A stretch of 64,000 bases of DNA from Argopecten irradians (taxonomy: Eukaryota > Mollusca > Bivalvia > Pectinida > Pectinidae): assembly GCF_041381155.1 (NCBI RefSeq), contig NC_091138.1, positions 38,805,604 through 38,869,603 on the forward strand. The letters run 5' to 3'. The notes beneath the pieces are model-generated. The model did no database searches. It saw only the letters and a list, made by a program, of their open reading frames with translations, and had not been told where the DNA came from. Positions within the stretch are counted from its first letter, which is position 1; every line of letters begins with the position of its first letter. Made by a program: the position numbers and the translations under genes. Positions 41,201-55,400 of the stretch are shown piece after piece.

Positions 41201-41999
41201 TCTTTTTGTTTTTGTAATCAAGTGGCGAGGGATTGGTGCAAGTTTTATATAAACATGAACCTGTTTTGATTGCATTTGATAATTTTCTCTGATAAATCTG
41301 TCTGGTTTCTTTCATGATATTTCCATATGTGTATCCTCACTCACTTTCGTTAATGTATATAACTGCATGTTCACTTTAACTCACATGACAAGAACGTTTT
41401 ATCAATTTGCTTCATAAACAAGACGTAATTTTCTTTGAAAACAAATGTCGATGTGTTTTTAATTGATGGATCATATTTCCAGTAAATGTTCTTTTGGCAG
41501 TATTTCTAGCTGTCATCCAACAAATAGACCAATATCTTTACTTCTGTATTTCTGATGTTTGTCACTTTTATGTTGGTTAATCGTAAACTAATAGACGTAT
41601 CTATAATTATATAGGTAATCAATATGAAATTGTAATTTAACCGTATTACCCACCAAGAAGTAATTTTCCTCAACCTCCACGGAATTACGACTGCTACATT
41701 CCTATATAGGGAAAGAAAGTAAAGTAGTTCAAGAACTAAAGTTAAGTGAACAGATAATATCGCATGCTTGGTCTCCAGAAACTTATTATGTATATGGACA
41801 ATGGTAAATATGGACAAGTAAAGTCTGAATTCTATAATATTTTCACACAAAAAGCGTATACCAATAAACCAAACGAATCAGTATATCGAATCATATTTTG
41901 GGCAAAAAAACACCTTACAAAATGCGTGCATTTCCAGACATTTTAACATATATATTGATTAATTTAGTGATTCAATAATACGAAATAAATTATGACATC
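38226..41999. other. Intergenic DNA without supported genes
   Basis: Short palindrome at 40978-41016 built from AGAGTTACTTCCCTT and its complement. A T-run lies near 40026-40040. Nothing else recognised. Confidence 0.45.
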
Positions 42000-44900
42000 A
42001 TATACTAATAATAATAATATATTTTATTAACGTGTCACACATTTTTACACAACATTTACAATTAAAAAATATACTTCATTAGTAAAAATGCCCAGCCATT
42101 AATTGGCTTACACTAAAATTATGGACAACATATGTGAATAAAACAACATTATCAGTTAAAGTTATAATAAGTCAAAATTACTATTATAGAGATCGCCTTC
42201 TCCTCATCGCTAAAAAGATATATTTAGCAAGACTAACTTGTAAAACATCACAATTCATTAAAAAGATAAGTTGATTATCAGAAGACATACTTTCAAAATG
42301 TTCAGATTTCTCTAGATATTTAAGATCTCTAGATATTTAAGATACTAAAACACTACCATCTAAATATCTGAGTTCCCTGATTCCACTTACTCAAAAACAA
42401 ACGAACTTTAAATGCTTTCCTTATTTCAGCTATCACATCATTTTATTAATAGTTTAAAAACAAAATAAATTTTGAAATACTTATATATTTCGGAGATGAT
42501 GCTTAGTTCGTATTATTAATTGATGGAACCTGAATGATAAAGCAGATAATTTAATGTAAGCCTGTGTCCGGACGATTACCCCGACATACGGCATATGGTG
42601 GACATTACTGACACTGACCCCCTCCCTCACATTCTCCTCTGTTCCAATTAACATCCAATCAAATGTCTATTACAGCGACACGCGGAACTAAACTGACCAC
42701 CGAATAGATGCACGTGGTGTGACGTCATCTGTACGTCACGGTGATATATTGAATTTGTGGGTACCAGTAGGTGTTCTATACAGTGACCGCACGAGATTTG
42801 TGTGTTTTATTGACCAAATGTTGATCTTTCGTTTATAGTCCTGTTGATGTAAGTAGACAAAAAAACCTAATTAGTTTAAAGGGAACTTTATTCTCGGACA
42901 CTGGTGGAATTCGGACTTTGGCTTGAGTGCGAGCGAGTTTTACCTAAATCAAGGGATAGACGAAGTTATATTCAGATAGAATTACAGGATTATGTGACTT
43001 ATCAGGAATGAAGTTATCAAAGTTACTGTATTACTGGTAATATTTTCTGTAAAAGCAAGATTACACCATATCTAAAATTCTGCAATAAAGACTGTGTTAG
43101 ACAATTCCTCTTTTGTACTCTATATAGCAGATACATTGTAGATGGATAAATGCGGCAGCTGAAATAAGTCTAAAATAGTTTTATTAAAGTATTAAAAACA
43201 AACAGGAAAAGTTACTTAAACATGAAAACAGAATCAAGTAAATAAATATATTCAGGGAGAAAAAAAAGAAAAAATAGAAACACAAAACTAGGAATGCCAA
43301 AGCAAAGAAATAGAAAAAAATACGGAGAGAGGATTCGGCATTAAGTTTGTTATATTGCCTCTAACCACAACCGAAATAAATATGGTTTAAATGAATTGTT
43401 CAAACAGAAAATAATTATTTAATAAGGATAAAAGAAATATCGAAACAAACGAATTCATAAAAATGATGAAACGCAAAATTGAAGTTTTCAAACATGGAAA
43501 TCGAAATTTAAACTAACAAAAAATTGAAAGTATGGAACATAGTGGAATAAAAAATGAAAAGAAAGTAAATAAAGAAATAAATAAATAAAAAGAAAAGCAG
43601 ATAAAATGAAAAAAAAAATGCTTACTAAGATTTCATTCTATAGTGATATATACCAGCATACAGTGTATGAATGTAATTATAACACCAAGTCTAATTATTT
43701 ATAAACTAGATCGCAGGTTGGCGTATAAATATACATGTAACTGTATTAGAGAAGGCTTCAGAAACTAAGCTACAGGTTTTTTTCGTCGTTATAAAGTCAA
43801 CGACTTCATTCAGTTTAATCTACGACCGGTTTTGGATTTACAATGTTGTTATATTTTTAAGTTCGTTGGATTAATTTACCGAGTCACAATTTGTTGTCGT
43901 AGTGTTACAATACATGTGTATTGTTAACTGTTTTTCTTGAATATTGAATGGGATTCGGTGACTAATATTCGAAACTAAAACGTCAATCCCTCTTATGGTG
44001 TAATATTTAATACTTATTCTTTGTTATCTGTTTGTAATAAATTGATTCTCGTCAAAAACAAAAGATGTCATACTCGCCTCCGTCCCATTGTTCTTACTTC
44101 TCGTGTCCCCGGAAACTAAGACAACGCTTTGGCAAATAGAAGTAAACTGTTGGTTTAAAAATGCCACATTGAAGTATTTGTTACAATAGTTTTTTCCCAA
44201 AGGAAATCAATTCACAATGCGTACCATAACATTGTTTTGCTGAACGCAAGAATCAAAATTAGAATAACCTATACCACCAACGTTATCATATCCATGTCCT
44301 GATGGCGTTCCACCGAAAGTGTACACAATGTGCTTCGTACAAATGATAATTGAAATTTCATATAGGTTCTCAATGTTCCATAAATTTAAGAAATTACTTG
44401 AACAGAACAACATCCATGGGACCAAAATCAAATTTTATAAAAAAAATCATAATATATAGGAGATTCATTCAACACACAACGATATATACTTTTCATACTT
44501 TTGTGTTTCTTTAACATTAACTTTAAAAAAAATATATATAGATTTACATATAAGCATTGTACACATAATGTAAATACCTCAAAACTACAGGACTAAACAT
44601 GGGTCAACTTAATTTACTTTACTAACGAAGGTCTGAACACACTTCTGAGTATTTTTTTATTCTAAAACTATTTGTTTTTCGAAAAAATTATGAACTCTGA
44701 GAAAATCTGGATTTTTTTTCGAAGGTGCGTGTCATCGGTCCACCTACACATGGCTCATGTGGCTGGTGACTGATGGACTCCGGGAACAATGGAGATGTTC
44801 CGAACGTAAACAAGTTACATAATCACAATGCATCTATTGTATCGGGTAAAAACAAAACAGCCACATAGATGTATTAATTATGAATATTGATCCGGAGTGC

Positions 44901-47900
44901 TGGTCACCTGAGTTTAAGGTTTGGTCAGGGAGGGATTCTGCTTGTCACAGTTTTAAGTGTAGGCGTAGGGATATTGGTGATTTCCATGGATGTTAGTAAC
45001 TTCCGACCGAACCAATCAGCGTAAAAAATATAATCGTTTTGCTAACGAGACAGGAAAGGTAGGGAAATCAAAGATGTCGGCCGTGTGTATTGTCTTGGAC
45101 TCGCCAATAGGTACCAATGAACTTCCCAAATATACCGTGACCCGGCCGTGGGAAGTAGCTGACTGTGGTTGTTTTGGGTTGAGGTGGGAGTTTTGTTAAC
45201 TCGACCAAAACATTGTACCTACAAATTGTACCTCGTCAACAATTAGCATGACAGCCTAATTCAGGTGACTTTTAACCGTATATTATGGCCATTTACTGTG
45301 AGTATATCAGTGTCGTGGCTTTGTTGTAGAATGTGGCGATGTTTTAGTACTTGTGGTTTATTTACCGGAAGTACACCCGCGAGATTACAAACCACCATCA
45401 CAGGATATCGTATTTCTAACGCTTACATCTTCATACTTATATCCGTTTTATTTTCTGTTTTAAACATTATACACCATAGTAAGAAACAGGCACACATATA
45501 AAGACTCCAAAATAATTTCATACAAATCGTAAAATTTTAATTTTAGTAAGTCAATCTCTTCGTGTACATTATATCTGATTCCGCTTAGGCATTTTAGTAA
45601 CAATATTCTAATTCTGCCCTGTCATGGATGTATATAATTTATTAGATTAGTTCTATGGTCCTATGATACTGAAAACGAATTGTCTTTTTTTTTCTTCTCA
45701 AATTTTTGATCGATGCCAACTTGATTTGCATTCTTCTAAGAAGAGAAATTTTCCCTTGAAGATTTTCCAGAAGCGTATCAGAACTACAGCATATCGAGTT
45801 AGACTATATCAACCAAAACCAGGTGTCGCCCTATACTATAACGGTTATGAAACAAGAGGATTTTGGTTTCCTGTTAACGGGTTATTTAACAATAAGTCAT
45901 GAAAATGTTTTCTTTATTTACTGTTCATTTGTCTATTTGTAAAAACCAAGGTTGGGATGTTTCAAACGAACTGGTTACACGTAAAGGAAATCATAAAATG
46001 AGGGCATCAAACCAAATCATTATTGTAAAAATACCACTCTTCCTGTTGCCGTTCGTCGACAATTTTTTTATCGGTTCACACTACTTTGGCGCATTAGTTT
46101 TTTTCTGGTTCTGGTAAAGTTTTGGTAGCATTCAGGTTGGATTTTGATTGTTCATGTTTCATTTCAATTTGTTTAAAGTCGTTGATGATACAAAGTTCTC
46201 TGATAGTAATACTGGAATTTACAACTGTGCGAAGTTACAGTATTTATATTACACGTAGATAGTATGGAGCTGCTAATTGTGGGCGTTGATTGTAGTGTGA
46301 TGGAAACCTATGGACCAAGATAATTTGTCGAACCAATTTGTTAATTGTGTTTAATTCCGTCAAACGCTTGCAAGTCTAGAAACATTTCAAAGTTAGTTCC
46401 AGGCCCTTTAACAATTTTAGTATGGACATGTCAAACCCTTTTATGACAAGTAACCAGTAAATATCCAGACCGCTGGCCCTTTGGGAGCTGGGGACCGTCA
46501 CAGCATGCCAGGCGTACGCTCCAACCTGTTCGTCACCGGATCGGGCTCGACTCCCGCTAGGTGGCGCTGGTGCATGCCGCTTTAAAGTTTGATGTTTATT
46601 AAGTAGATGCGCGGTAGAAATTAAGTCCCGTTTTCCGTCTGACTTCCGTATGGCGCTAAGGACCGCATATCTTAGTGTTGAACAAGATATGAGACACAAA
46701 CTTTCTCCCACATCGCCGTGACGTCGGAGTCTTTGATGTCACGTGATTTAGTATTGTGGCCGGAAATGTCCGAAGTTTTGTGTTCGGCTTTGATCGAAAT
46801 GTAATCATGTCTACCACACAGGAATTTAGTAGTAACACCAACAGGTTCGGTGAGCAGTTTTAAGGAATGCTTGTATAAATGGCTGTAATGTATACAATGT
46901 CTAAATTTAGAAGGTCTCAACAATGGCAGATTATTTTCACGGACCAAAATAATACATTTGCGTTATAAATAAATTGTAAACAAAAATAACCACACTATGG
47001 ACACTCATAGTTCAAACTTTGTTACACATATCCTGTGTATATGTTTATCATAATTAATATCGTATTTACATTTTACCGTTTGGGGCCAGAGAGTGCTATA
47101 GAAATATAGAAAGAAAGCCTACGTGAAGATCTATATTTTCAAAGCATTTGACGTCACACATTAAACTTCTCTTTAATTTTCTGAAATTTTTTTTCCTTAC
47201 ATATCCACCAACTTCGCTGCGTATCTACAAGAACAATAATTTAGGTAAATTAATAATTGTTTACTAATGCATTGTAACTTTGACTATTATAACGATATAA
47301 GGTTATTAATAATTGTTTACTAATAAGTTTGACTATAATAACGAAAACCCAATATATAAGAAACATTATGCTATATTGAATTCACAGAATTCATGATAAA
47401 ACTAAGGCCGTGGTGTCTCGAGTGTAGAATTTTAGGCCAATTGCTCTTTTTGTTATAAAAGAGAGTAAAAGGATATCGGATACGGGTATTTCGATACTTG
47501 GCCGATTTTGAAGGATTCGTAGACTAATGTTGTCCCCTCAAACACGGAAAAAGATTAAATCTTATCTCAGCAAAGATTCGGTTTGTATATAGATAATTCT
47601 GATGGTCCGTTACTTTGAACGTTTAAACTAATCAAACTTCAATTATTTATCTATATTTGGATATAAATTGACATTTGGCGAAATATATACGTAGAAAACA
47701 GATGTAAGTAACTATGTGGATCTTTTCAACTAGTGCGCCATTATCAGAGCGATAAAGAACTGTTACTTCGGACTATACCAACTAGAAACACAATCCCTGG
47801 TCCATAAAAATATTTTGACTGGATGTAAAATGGCTGTCCCAGATCGATGTAACCTGTTCTTCTGTAATAACTGTCACGGTATATGACTTATTTGACAAGG

Positions 47901-47965
47901 TTGGCTGCATCATGTATTCGAATTGTTGTAAGACAGTTTACACCTACTAGAGATGTTGCGGCCGG
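42000..47965. other. Intergenic DNA, AT-rich, with one promoter-like patch
   Basis: Opens with an AAT microsatellite (42008-42022). 42705-42855 has an E-box (CACGTG), a CRE-like TGACGTCAT, a TATA-like GATATATT and a later donor GAT|GTAAGT; this could be an untranslated first exon, but nothing confirms it. The remainder is A-rich (43190-43620) or featureless. Confidence 0.35.
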
Positions 47966-48065
47966 TGTTTTTGTCGCCATTGTCCGCATACATTATCAGG
48001 CCAACGACCCCATTAACGCCATAGTGTTGTATATGTCCTTACAAGATCAAACGATGGACTAACTA

Positions 48066-48740
48066 GAACCATGCCAAAAGGTAGTCACCGTGACGACTGG
48101 ATTATCTCTCGGCCGTGGTTATAACCATGACGATAGGTATAATCACCGTGACGACTGGATCATCTCTAGGTCGTGGTTATCACCATGACGACAGGTAGTC
48201 CCCGTGACGACTGGGCTATCTCTAGGCCGTGGTTATCACCATGACGACAGGTAGTCCCCGTGACGACTGGATTATCTCTAGGCCGTGGTTATCACCATGA
48301 CGACAGGTAGTCCCCGTGACGACTGAATTATCTCTAGGCCGTGGTTATAACCATGACGATAGGTGTAATCACCGTGACGACTGGATCATCTCTAGGTCGT
48401 TGTTATCACCATGACGACAGGTAGTCCCCGTGACGACTGGGCTATCTCTAGGCCGTGGTTATCACCATGACGACAGGTAGTCCCCGTGATGACTGGGCTA
48501 TCTCTAGGCCGTGGTTATCACCATGACGACAGGTAGTCCCCGTGACGACTGGATTATCTCTAGGCCGTGGTTATCACCATGACGACAGGTACTCCCCGTG
48601 ACGACTGAATTATCTCTAGGCCGTGGTTATCACCATGACGACATGTAGTCCCCGTGACGACTGAATTATCTCTAGACCGTGGTTATCACCTTGACGACAG
48701 GTAGTTAACGTGACGACAACTTAGTTTCCTAGCTGTAGGT
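48066..48740. repeat. Minisatellite with ~57-nt units
   Basis: About eleven copies of a unit containing GTCCCCGTGACGACTGGATT, ATCTCTAGGCCGTGGTTATC and ACCATGACGACAGGTA. Copies are very similar except at the ends. No spacers and no coding frame, so it is not a CRISPR array. Confidence 0.9.
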
Positions 48741-51600
48741 GTCGCCATGACGACAGATAGTAACCAAGTCGACTGGATTGTCTTCAGTTAGTTCGATCAT
48801 ACCCATAAAAAATAAAATAATGTAAATATAATATATACTTATACAAATTGTCGTGTGCCTGGCAAGCGCTGCAAAAAATCTATTTTGTTCTAAATATTGA
48901 TTACTGAGAAGGAAATCATGCATTACACTTTATCATACTTTGTCAATTTATTTAATCAGCTGATTAAAAATTGCAAATAATAAATACTTTCTGAAATATT
49001 GAAACTTTGATGTATTTTTATAATGTTGCACAAAAACAAATAAATGCTGTAAACAATAGACCAAGCATACGTTCCACCGCACTAGTTGATGTAAGATAGG
49101 CAAGTTATCCACTTCATTCTATATACTTAATTTTTTATGAAATAAGATAATGGATTTATGAAGTGAATATGTTCCTTTACTTGACGATACATGGTGTAAT
49201 AATTCTTATTTTAAATAACATCAAACCAAAGTTAAGAATGCGTCATATGGATTTTCATTTAATTACTCGTTAATCGATTTTTTTTCATTTAATCTTCAAG
49301 TGAAGATTTCATTTTATCTAGTGCAATATTTTCAGAAAAACACAACAATAAAATTAAACAACATCTGTCATTTATCGAAACATTTCTTATAGCTGAAACA
49401 GTGTGTCTCTCTGCATGCTCCCTGTCGGGACGTAAAGCAATCTAATCCATCAGAAGTTTCCGTAAAAACTATAACCTGTTCCGACTCGTTTTCTAACGGA
49501 ATATATATCCCGGGCATACCCGTTGGTGTCGGGTATCCTACAGTACCCGCCTTTAGTCGGTGTCAAGTGACCAACATACCCAGTACCTGGAATTTGAGCC
49601 AAATTTCAGAAAAAATAAATCTACAAAACCTATCAAAAGTTTAAATGGCCGTGATGTGGTAGCACCGCCACATCTTTACCCCGGAGACTGTATTAGTATA
49701 CAGTATATAGGCTCTGGGCCTACAATAAACAGCTGTAACGGTTTCGCTGTTCAACTCGACATAAATTGGACGAGATTTCTGCCTGATGTGGTCCGATGAT
49801 AATACTTAAATTCTGCGTTGTGAAAAAATGGTGCAATGAAGTTATTTCCTTTTTATTTCAACAAATTTTATTGCATATGCAAAAGGATTTGACATCAGGC
49901 AAAGCCTACAAAACCTGTATATGGAATAATACATTATGATAATGTATATAGCATTATTTATTTATTTATTTATTTATTTGGTGCATTGCCATCACAGAGT
50001 CCTGTCATATTAAATCTCAATGTGGATGGTGGCAAACAGGAGTTTTTAGATCTCGTCATAATGTACCCGAAAAATATCCCATGAGAACAAATGATTCATT
50101 TAAGAAATATAAGATAGTGATGTTTATATTTACACTTCGTTATCGGACCTCTTGACCTAGTTATCATACAATTGTAGACCTACCGTATAGGTGTACATAC
50201 TACACTGTCTGTAAAGCTGTACCTGTGGAAGAATTTATGAATGAACAGATGGGCGTGGTCTGTCCTATAGGTACCTGTCAATCACTACCTTAAACACCTG
50301 TACTACCTCTGCTTTAAGTGACTTCGAACCAATGGTTGGCTGTCATTCCGCCCAGTACAGCACCGAAGTCGTGTAATACTATTGACAGAAGTCGTTAATG
50401 TGAAAAAACGGCTTCCGTAAGGAAAAAAAGGATATTCATCGGTTAAAGTCATGTAATAAAACTAAAGGAATTAGCCAGAATCGTTTTTTACATTTATACT
50501 AGCTAATAGCTATATTTGCGTAAATTAAATACAATATCTATTTTCCCGTACTACTTTTGATGTTTTATTTTCTTGAGTGAGAATAATCTCGAGCTTATTA
50601 AATTTACTGTATGCGCTGTATAATAAAATTAATTCATATATATAATATATTTACTGTAGGTCCTAATGTTTTTACTGATGAATCCTACATGGCTGAAACT
50701 GCTTTCCAATTTTTATGCCTATTCGACATACTTTTATATTTCATTTAAATTCATACATACACATGACTGTATACATTCATTATTTTAACTGGAAATTACT
50801 TCCGTTTAATATTCCCCAATCTATCATTTTCGCCTATCCTTTGATTTTTTAATTGCATTCTGTATTATAGTATATCTTTGTGACTAACAGAAATTTAAAA
50901 AATATATTAAATGTGTTCTTACATTTGTCTGTTCCGTCTCGGTACTCTCTATCATTTTAACCCGCGTTAAGGTTTTCTAGAAACCTGCTGACTTTTATTT
51001 TCTACTATTTAATCTTGTTCGCATTAATTAACAGAAGGATTAACAAAAGTCAAACATTATCAAAAATTACACATTTGAAACTAAAATATGTGCGTGTATG
51101 ATACCAACTCAGTATAAAGTATAATACAGATTGAATAACATTTATCAGGATATCTGTTTTATAAACAGATTCATACGATTGTGTGTTTTTTTTCTTTTTA
51201 GAATACTCAGATATTAGAGTAAATAATATTCTTAAGCTTGAGACGTTTTCACTTAAGTGATTGACTCAGGACTATCAAAGTTTGTAGCGGTTATGTTTTC
51301 GACATCATACAAGAGGGGTAGTGAAAATGTGCTTCAAGTTTTTCTCATATTCATCATAATAATTTCATCATAATATCATTATTATCAGCGTTGTAGTATA
51401 AATTAGGACTAGATATCTTACTGTATCGAAATCACATGTATCGTTTCAGCTGAATTACTTATAAATTTATTAAAAACATTTAAACTAATATAAGACAGTT
51501 TTAAAGTGTTAAACATCGGAATTACGCTAAAAGACAGATTTACAACACTTGCCTCCACCATAAGAGGAAGTTCCAGACGGACCCTCCGACTGGACATAGG
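48741..51600. other. Intergenic DNA upstream of SoxE
   Basis: An ATTT microsatellite lies at 49955-49980, beside a stretch (49855-49920) whose reverse complement looks like a LINE-type 3' end; this is unproven. No gene supported. Confidence 0.4.
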
Positions 51601-51609
51601 AGAATGTCC

Positions 51610-51662
51610 ATTCCGGATGACGTCATACAACCTCTATGTAGACTGTCCACTGTGACGTCAGT
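51610..51662. promoter_or_regulatory. Paired CRE with ETS site upstream of SoxE
   Basis: TTCCGGATGACGTCATAC (51611-51628) joins an ETS core (CCGGAT) to a perfect palindromic CRE TGACGTCA at 51618-51625. A second perfect CRE lies at 51653-51660. The spacing and motif type are promoter- or enhancer-like. It lies about 0.82 kb upstream of the SoxE start codon. Confidence 0.4.
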
Positions 51663-52204
51663 AAGCACCATTCAATTTTTCGTTAGTTTTCACGGGAAAC
51701 ATTTTTCAATATGTCCGATACCGTCTGAGAGACGGAGCATCTCTCCAAAAGCCCGACCCTCTTTACGACAGAAACTGGTGTATGGAAAAATGCACCCTCT
51801 TCTTCATGCTACAAATCGTATGAGGATACTTTCGAATTTGTACATACAAAACAGGGCCGTCTTTTATATACAGTAAAACAGAGAAGGAATTATCATATAG
51901 GGATGGTACAGCTAATTAAATTTCACTATTTATTAATAAAACTCATCAAAAATACAATAACAAAAATGAATCATGATATGAGTAAATAGATGCATTTTAA
52001 AGTATGAATTGAAATCAAAGTTTACATTTCCTGAGAGTTAGATCATGTTATTACAAGTCTAAAGGAATTATCATAAACAAAACTAGGAGCAAAATGTTTC
52101 AGCGGCCAATGAAAACTGCGAAGTGTTCTTTTGTTTTGAAATAAAAACAGCATAAGTGAGCTACGTTAATTGTGATGTCAGAATTAGCAAGAGTGTTTTA
52201 TGAT

Positions 52205-52478
52205 TCGCTGTCGCGCACATCGATTGGCTGTGGGCCTGCTCTGTGCGTCACGTCTCGAGCGGAGGGGGCGTGGTCTGTCACTTGAGCCGGCATGTCAAGT
52301 CCACGACGGTGTGCTTATATCGTACGTAAAACCTTTCAAACAATTACTGTGTTTGTGGAATGACAAGGAACGGGACAATATTATAACAAGCTTCATAAAT
52401 ATACAGTGTGAGACTTGATAGTGTTATTACCACGTTAGACATTGCATAGGATTATCTCGGATTAATTACTTTAATACA
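52205..52478 (+). promoter_or_regulatory. Putative SoxE core promoter and 5' UTR
   Basis: An inverted CCAAT box (GATTGGCT, near 52221), a GC box (GGGGGCGTGG, near 52265) and a TATA-like GCTTATATCG (near 52312) occur in promoter order before the SoxE ATG. SOX-type cores (AACAATTA, GACAATATT) lie downstream of the TATA-like site and could allow autoregulation. All inferred from motifs. Confidence 0.4.
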
Positions 52479-55400
52479 ATGAGTGACTCTGATGAGAGCA
52501 GGGGATCCCCTCTGGAACAACCATCCACAGAACAGTTACTGGACGCTGTCCGAGGGGCCGGAGCCGGACTTCTCCATCAAGATGACAAACTCAGTCCGGC
52601 GGAACTTAGCGCACAGGGACTTAATGTTGATAAATTCCCCAAACAAATTCAGGATGCTGTGTCTCAAGTACTAAAGGGTTATGACTGGTCCCTAGTACCA
52701 ATGCCTCAAAGGGGCCCAAATGGCGAGAAGAGGAAGCCCCATATTAAAAGACCAATGAACGCCTTCATGGTTTGGGCCCAGGCCGCCCGTAGGAAGTTGG
52801 CCGATCAGTATCCGCATCTTCACAACGCTGAACTTAGCAAAACCCTTGGCAAGCTATGGAGGTAGGTTTTCACCTGATATTGGGGGATATTGAACTATCA
52901 AATCACCTGCTTGATTATCTAAACACCTAAATATGCATTCATCCAAGTACGGAAATTTTCTTGTAAAACACCTTTTAATCAAATGCAAATGTTGAAGTTT
53001 TCACTTTTGCAGGTAAAGTAACGATTGAAAATTGATAAAAACCGATACGCGGGGCCAGAACAAAGTCCTTTATATATCAACTGTTATAATGTCAGGGTTA
53101 ACCTTTAAAGGGACTGCAAAGATTCCATGTAAACACTTATTCGAGATGGGCAAACTTTAGAAGCGATAGAAAAATCAATATGATATATGTGGTATAAAGC
53201 GACGATATCAGAATACATTTGTAAATCTAGATTTAAGTCAGAAAAAGAATTTCAAATCAAATCGAATTTGTATTCCATAAGTTACACCTATTAAGAGAAA
53301 GCGAAAATCACCAATGTCTAACCCATGTCAGCATCATTGCAACAATTAATTTGTAGATGTACTTAATTTGCGCCCAGGTCCCTAAGGTATCAGCCCGTCA
53401 AACGGGTCCAGCTCTCGTCAAAAATCGCCAATCAGCCCCTCCGAGGGGTCGCATATAGATTCAATACCCTACCGTCCCTTAGTTTGGTACTCAAATGCAT
53501 TTAATTAATTAGCTTGCCTAATATGCATGTCTTGATATCGCGGCATCGTCTATAAAGGAAACTATGAGCATTATTAGATATAATGAAAATGTTAATTGAC
53601 TCGCATGAAAATCGAGAAAACTTTTACGGATGTAATTTAGCGAAGTTTACTATATGATTTCAATGAAACAAATGACAGATGTGTTTTTGAGAGAAAGGGA
53701 TGTTGTCCCTTAAGAGGGTATGCCTCTCTTACCTAAATGTTTAACAGACCGTGACGATGATATTACTATCTTACACCATCTTACTTTACTACCATCATAT
53801 TGTTACCTGCCTAATTCTGTGTCCTTTCATGCATGATTCAATATATTATAGTATACGGAATATAAATTGCGAATAATAATACCTATGATAATGGCAATGG
53901 TGATGATGGGTATCTCTTAGTTTCGTATTTATTGAGGTATTTTACAGACATTTTCCTCTGTAGTGTAATATATATTACTGATAACTCTGATTGCCAGCCC
54001 GGGGCGACATATATAGATATTTATTTCATTTCATCACAGTTCATGGACCACTACACTAATATATTTCCATATTTCATAACATGTTTTTATACCAATTGGA
54101 TATGATTTTTTTCTTCATTTGAAATTCAAATATGACGGTTCAATTCATAATTACTGTAGTTCAAGCGTTCGCTCATAATTTTTAAAATAAGATTCGATAA
54201 GTTCTTCATGCAATAATATCGAAATTAAACTTATCGTTCATAATTTTTGTCGCGTTCATAATTAGTTTTTATAGAAATGTATAGAAATATAGGCGTAAAA
54301 AACATCACATAAAATAGTATGAAATTACAAATTAGTTAACATAATTTACCAATTAAAAAAAGAAAACTTCCTTTAAAACATATGCTTGCATAAAATTACA
54401 GAGATATATACTAAATAAGTCCTGGAGATTATAAATTATAGAAGAAGAAAAACAATTTAAGCATGTAACAACATTATGATTTATTTAAATAACACAATCA
54501 GAGATTTCTCTAGTATTATAGGTATCAACTTGTCTTTTCTTTAATTCAATATTTGATTACTAACTTGTAGAAAAATGACATAAATGTAGAAAGTACTTAA
54601 GAAAACATTAAAACACCAGCAAGTTCTTTATCTGGTGATTTTATAATTTCCTATTATTTTTTATTAAATCTTGTGAGATTTCAATACCGTATTTTATGAT
54701 TCATGTGAAGTGTTTTTCAATTGAGGCTTCAATGATATTCGCGTTATATATACTTTTTCGTTTATTAGTACTATTGCGTTAGCGATTTCGGTACGATTTC
54801 TTGTCCAACATTAGCTACATCTTGTAGTCGCAACATTTTGGAATGATTCCGTACCCATGTAAAGAACTCTTTCATGTAAATATTCGGTACTATATATTGA
54901 GGAACATCTGTATTACTAAGCACTATTTTGTGTTCATCAATATTCAATACTACATGTATTTCCATTTTAGCACTATTTCGTATAAAAAGGTTCTGTGCTA
55001 TTTTATGTGAAGAGATTCAATACTTTTCATGTAAAGAAACTAAATACTTTTTCGTTTGAAGATTCGGTGGAATTTCATGTAAAGGTTCATTCAATACTAT
55101 TGACGTGTTTAGCACTATTTTCGAATGGGGTTTCTGTACTTTTTCAGCACAAGTTTCGTGTGAGGTTTCAGTACTATTTCAGCACTATTTCCCAGTGAGG
55201 TTTCAGTACTATTTCAGCACTATTTTAGTGTGAGGTTTCAGTACTATTTCTTGTGAAGTTTCAGCACTATTTTAGTGTGAGGTTTCAGTACTATTTTCTT
55301 GTGAAGTTTCAGTACTATTTCAGCACTATTTCCATGTGAAGTTTCAGTACTATTTCAGCACTATTTCCCTGTGAGGTTTCAGTGCTATTTCCCTGTGAGG

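Noticed and set aside
46500..46620. B box-like GGGCTCGACTCCC with a possible T-arm
   Set aside because: No matching A box or acceptor stem at the right distance.
48066..48740. Regular repeats resembling a CRISPR array
   Set aside because: There are no unique spacers; units abut and the genome is eukaryotic.
53106..53735. Possible further TTAA element (TTAAAGGGACTG ... GTCCCTTAA)
   Set aside because: The two ends match for only a few bases beyond the TTAA, not enough to call inverted repeats.
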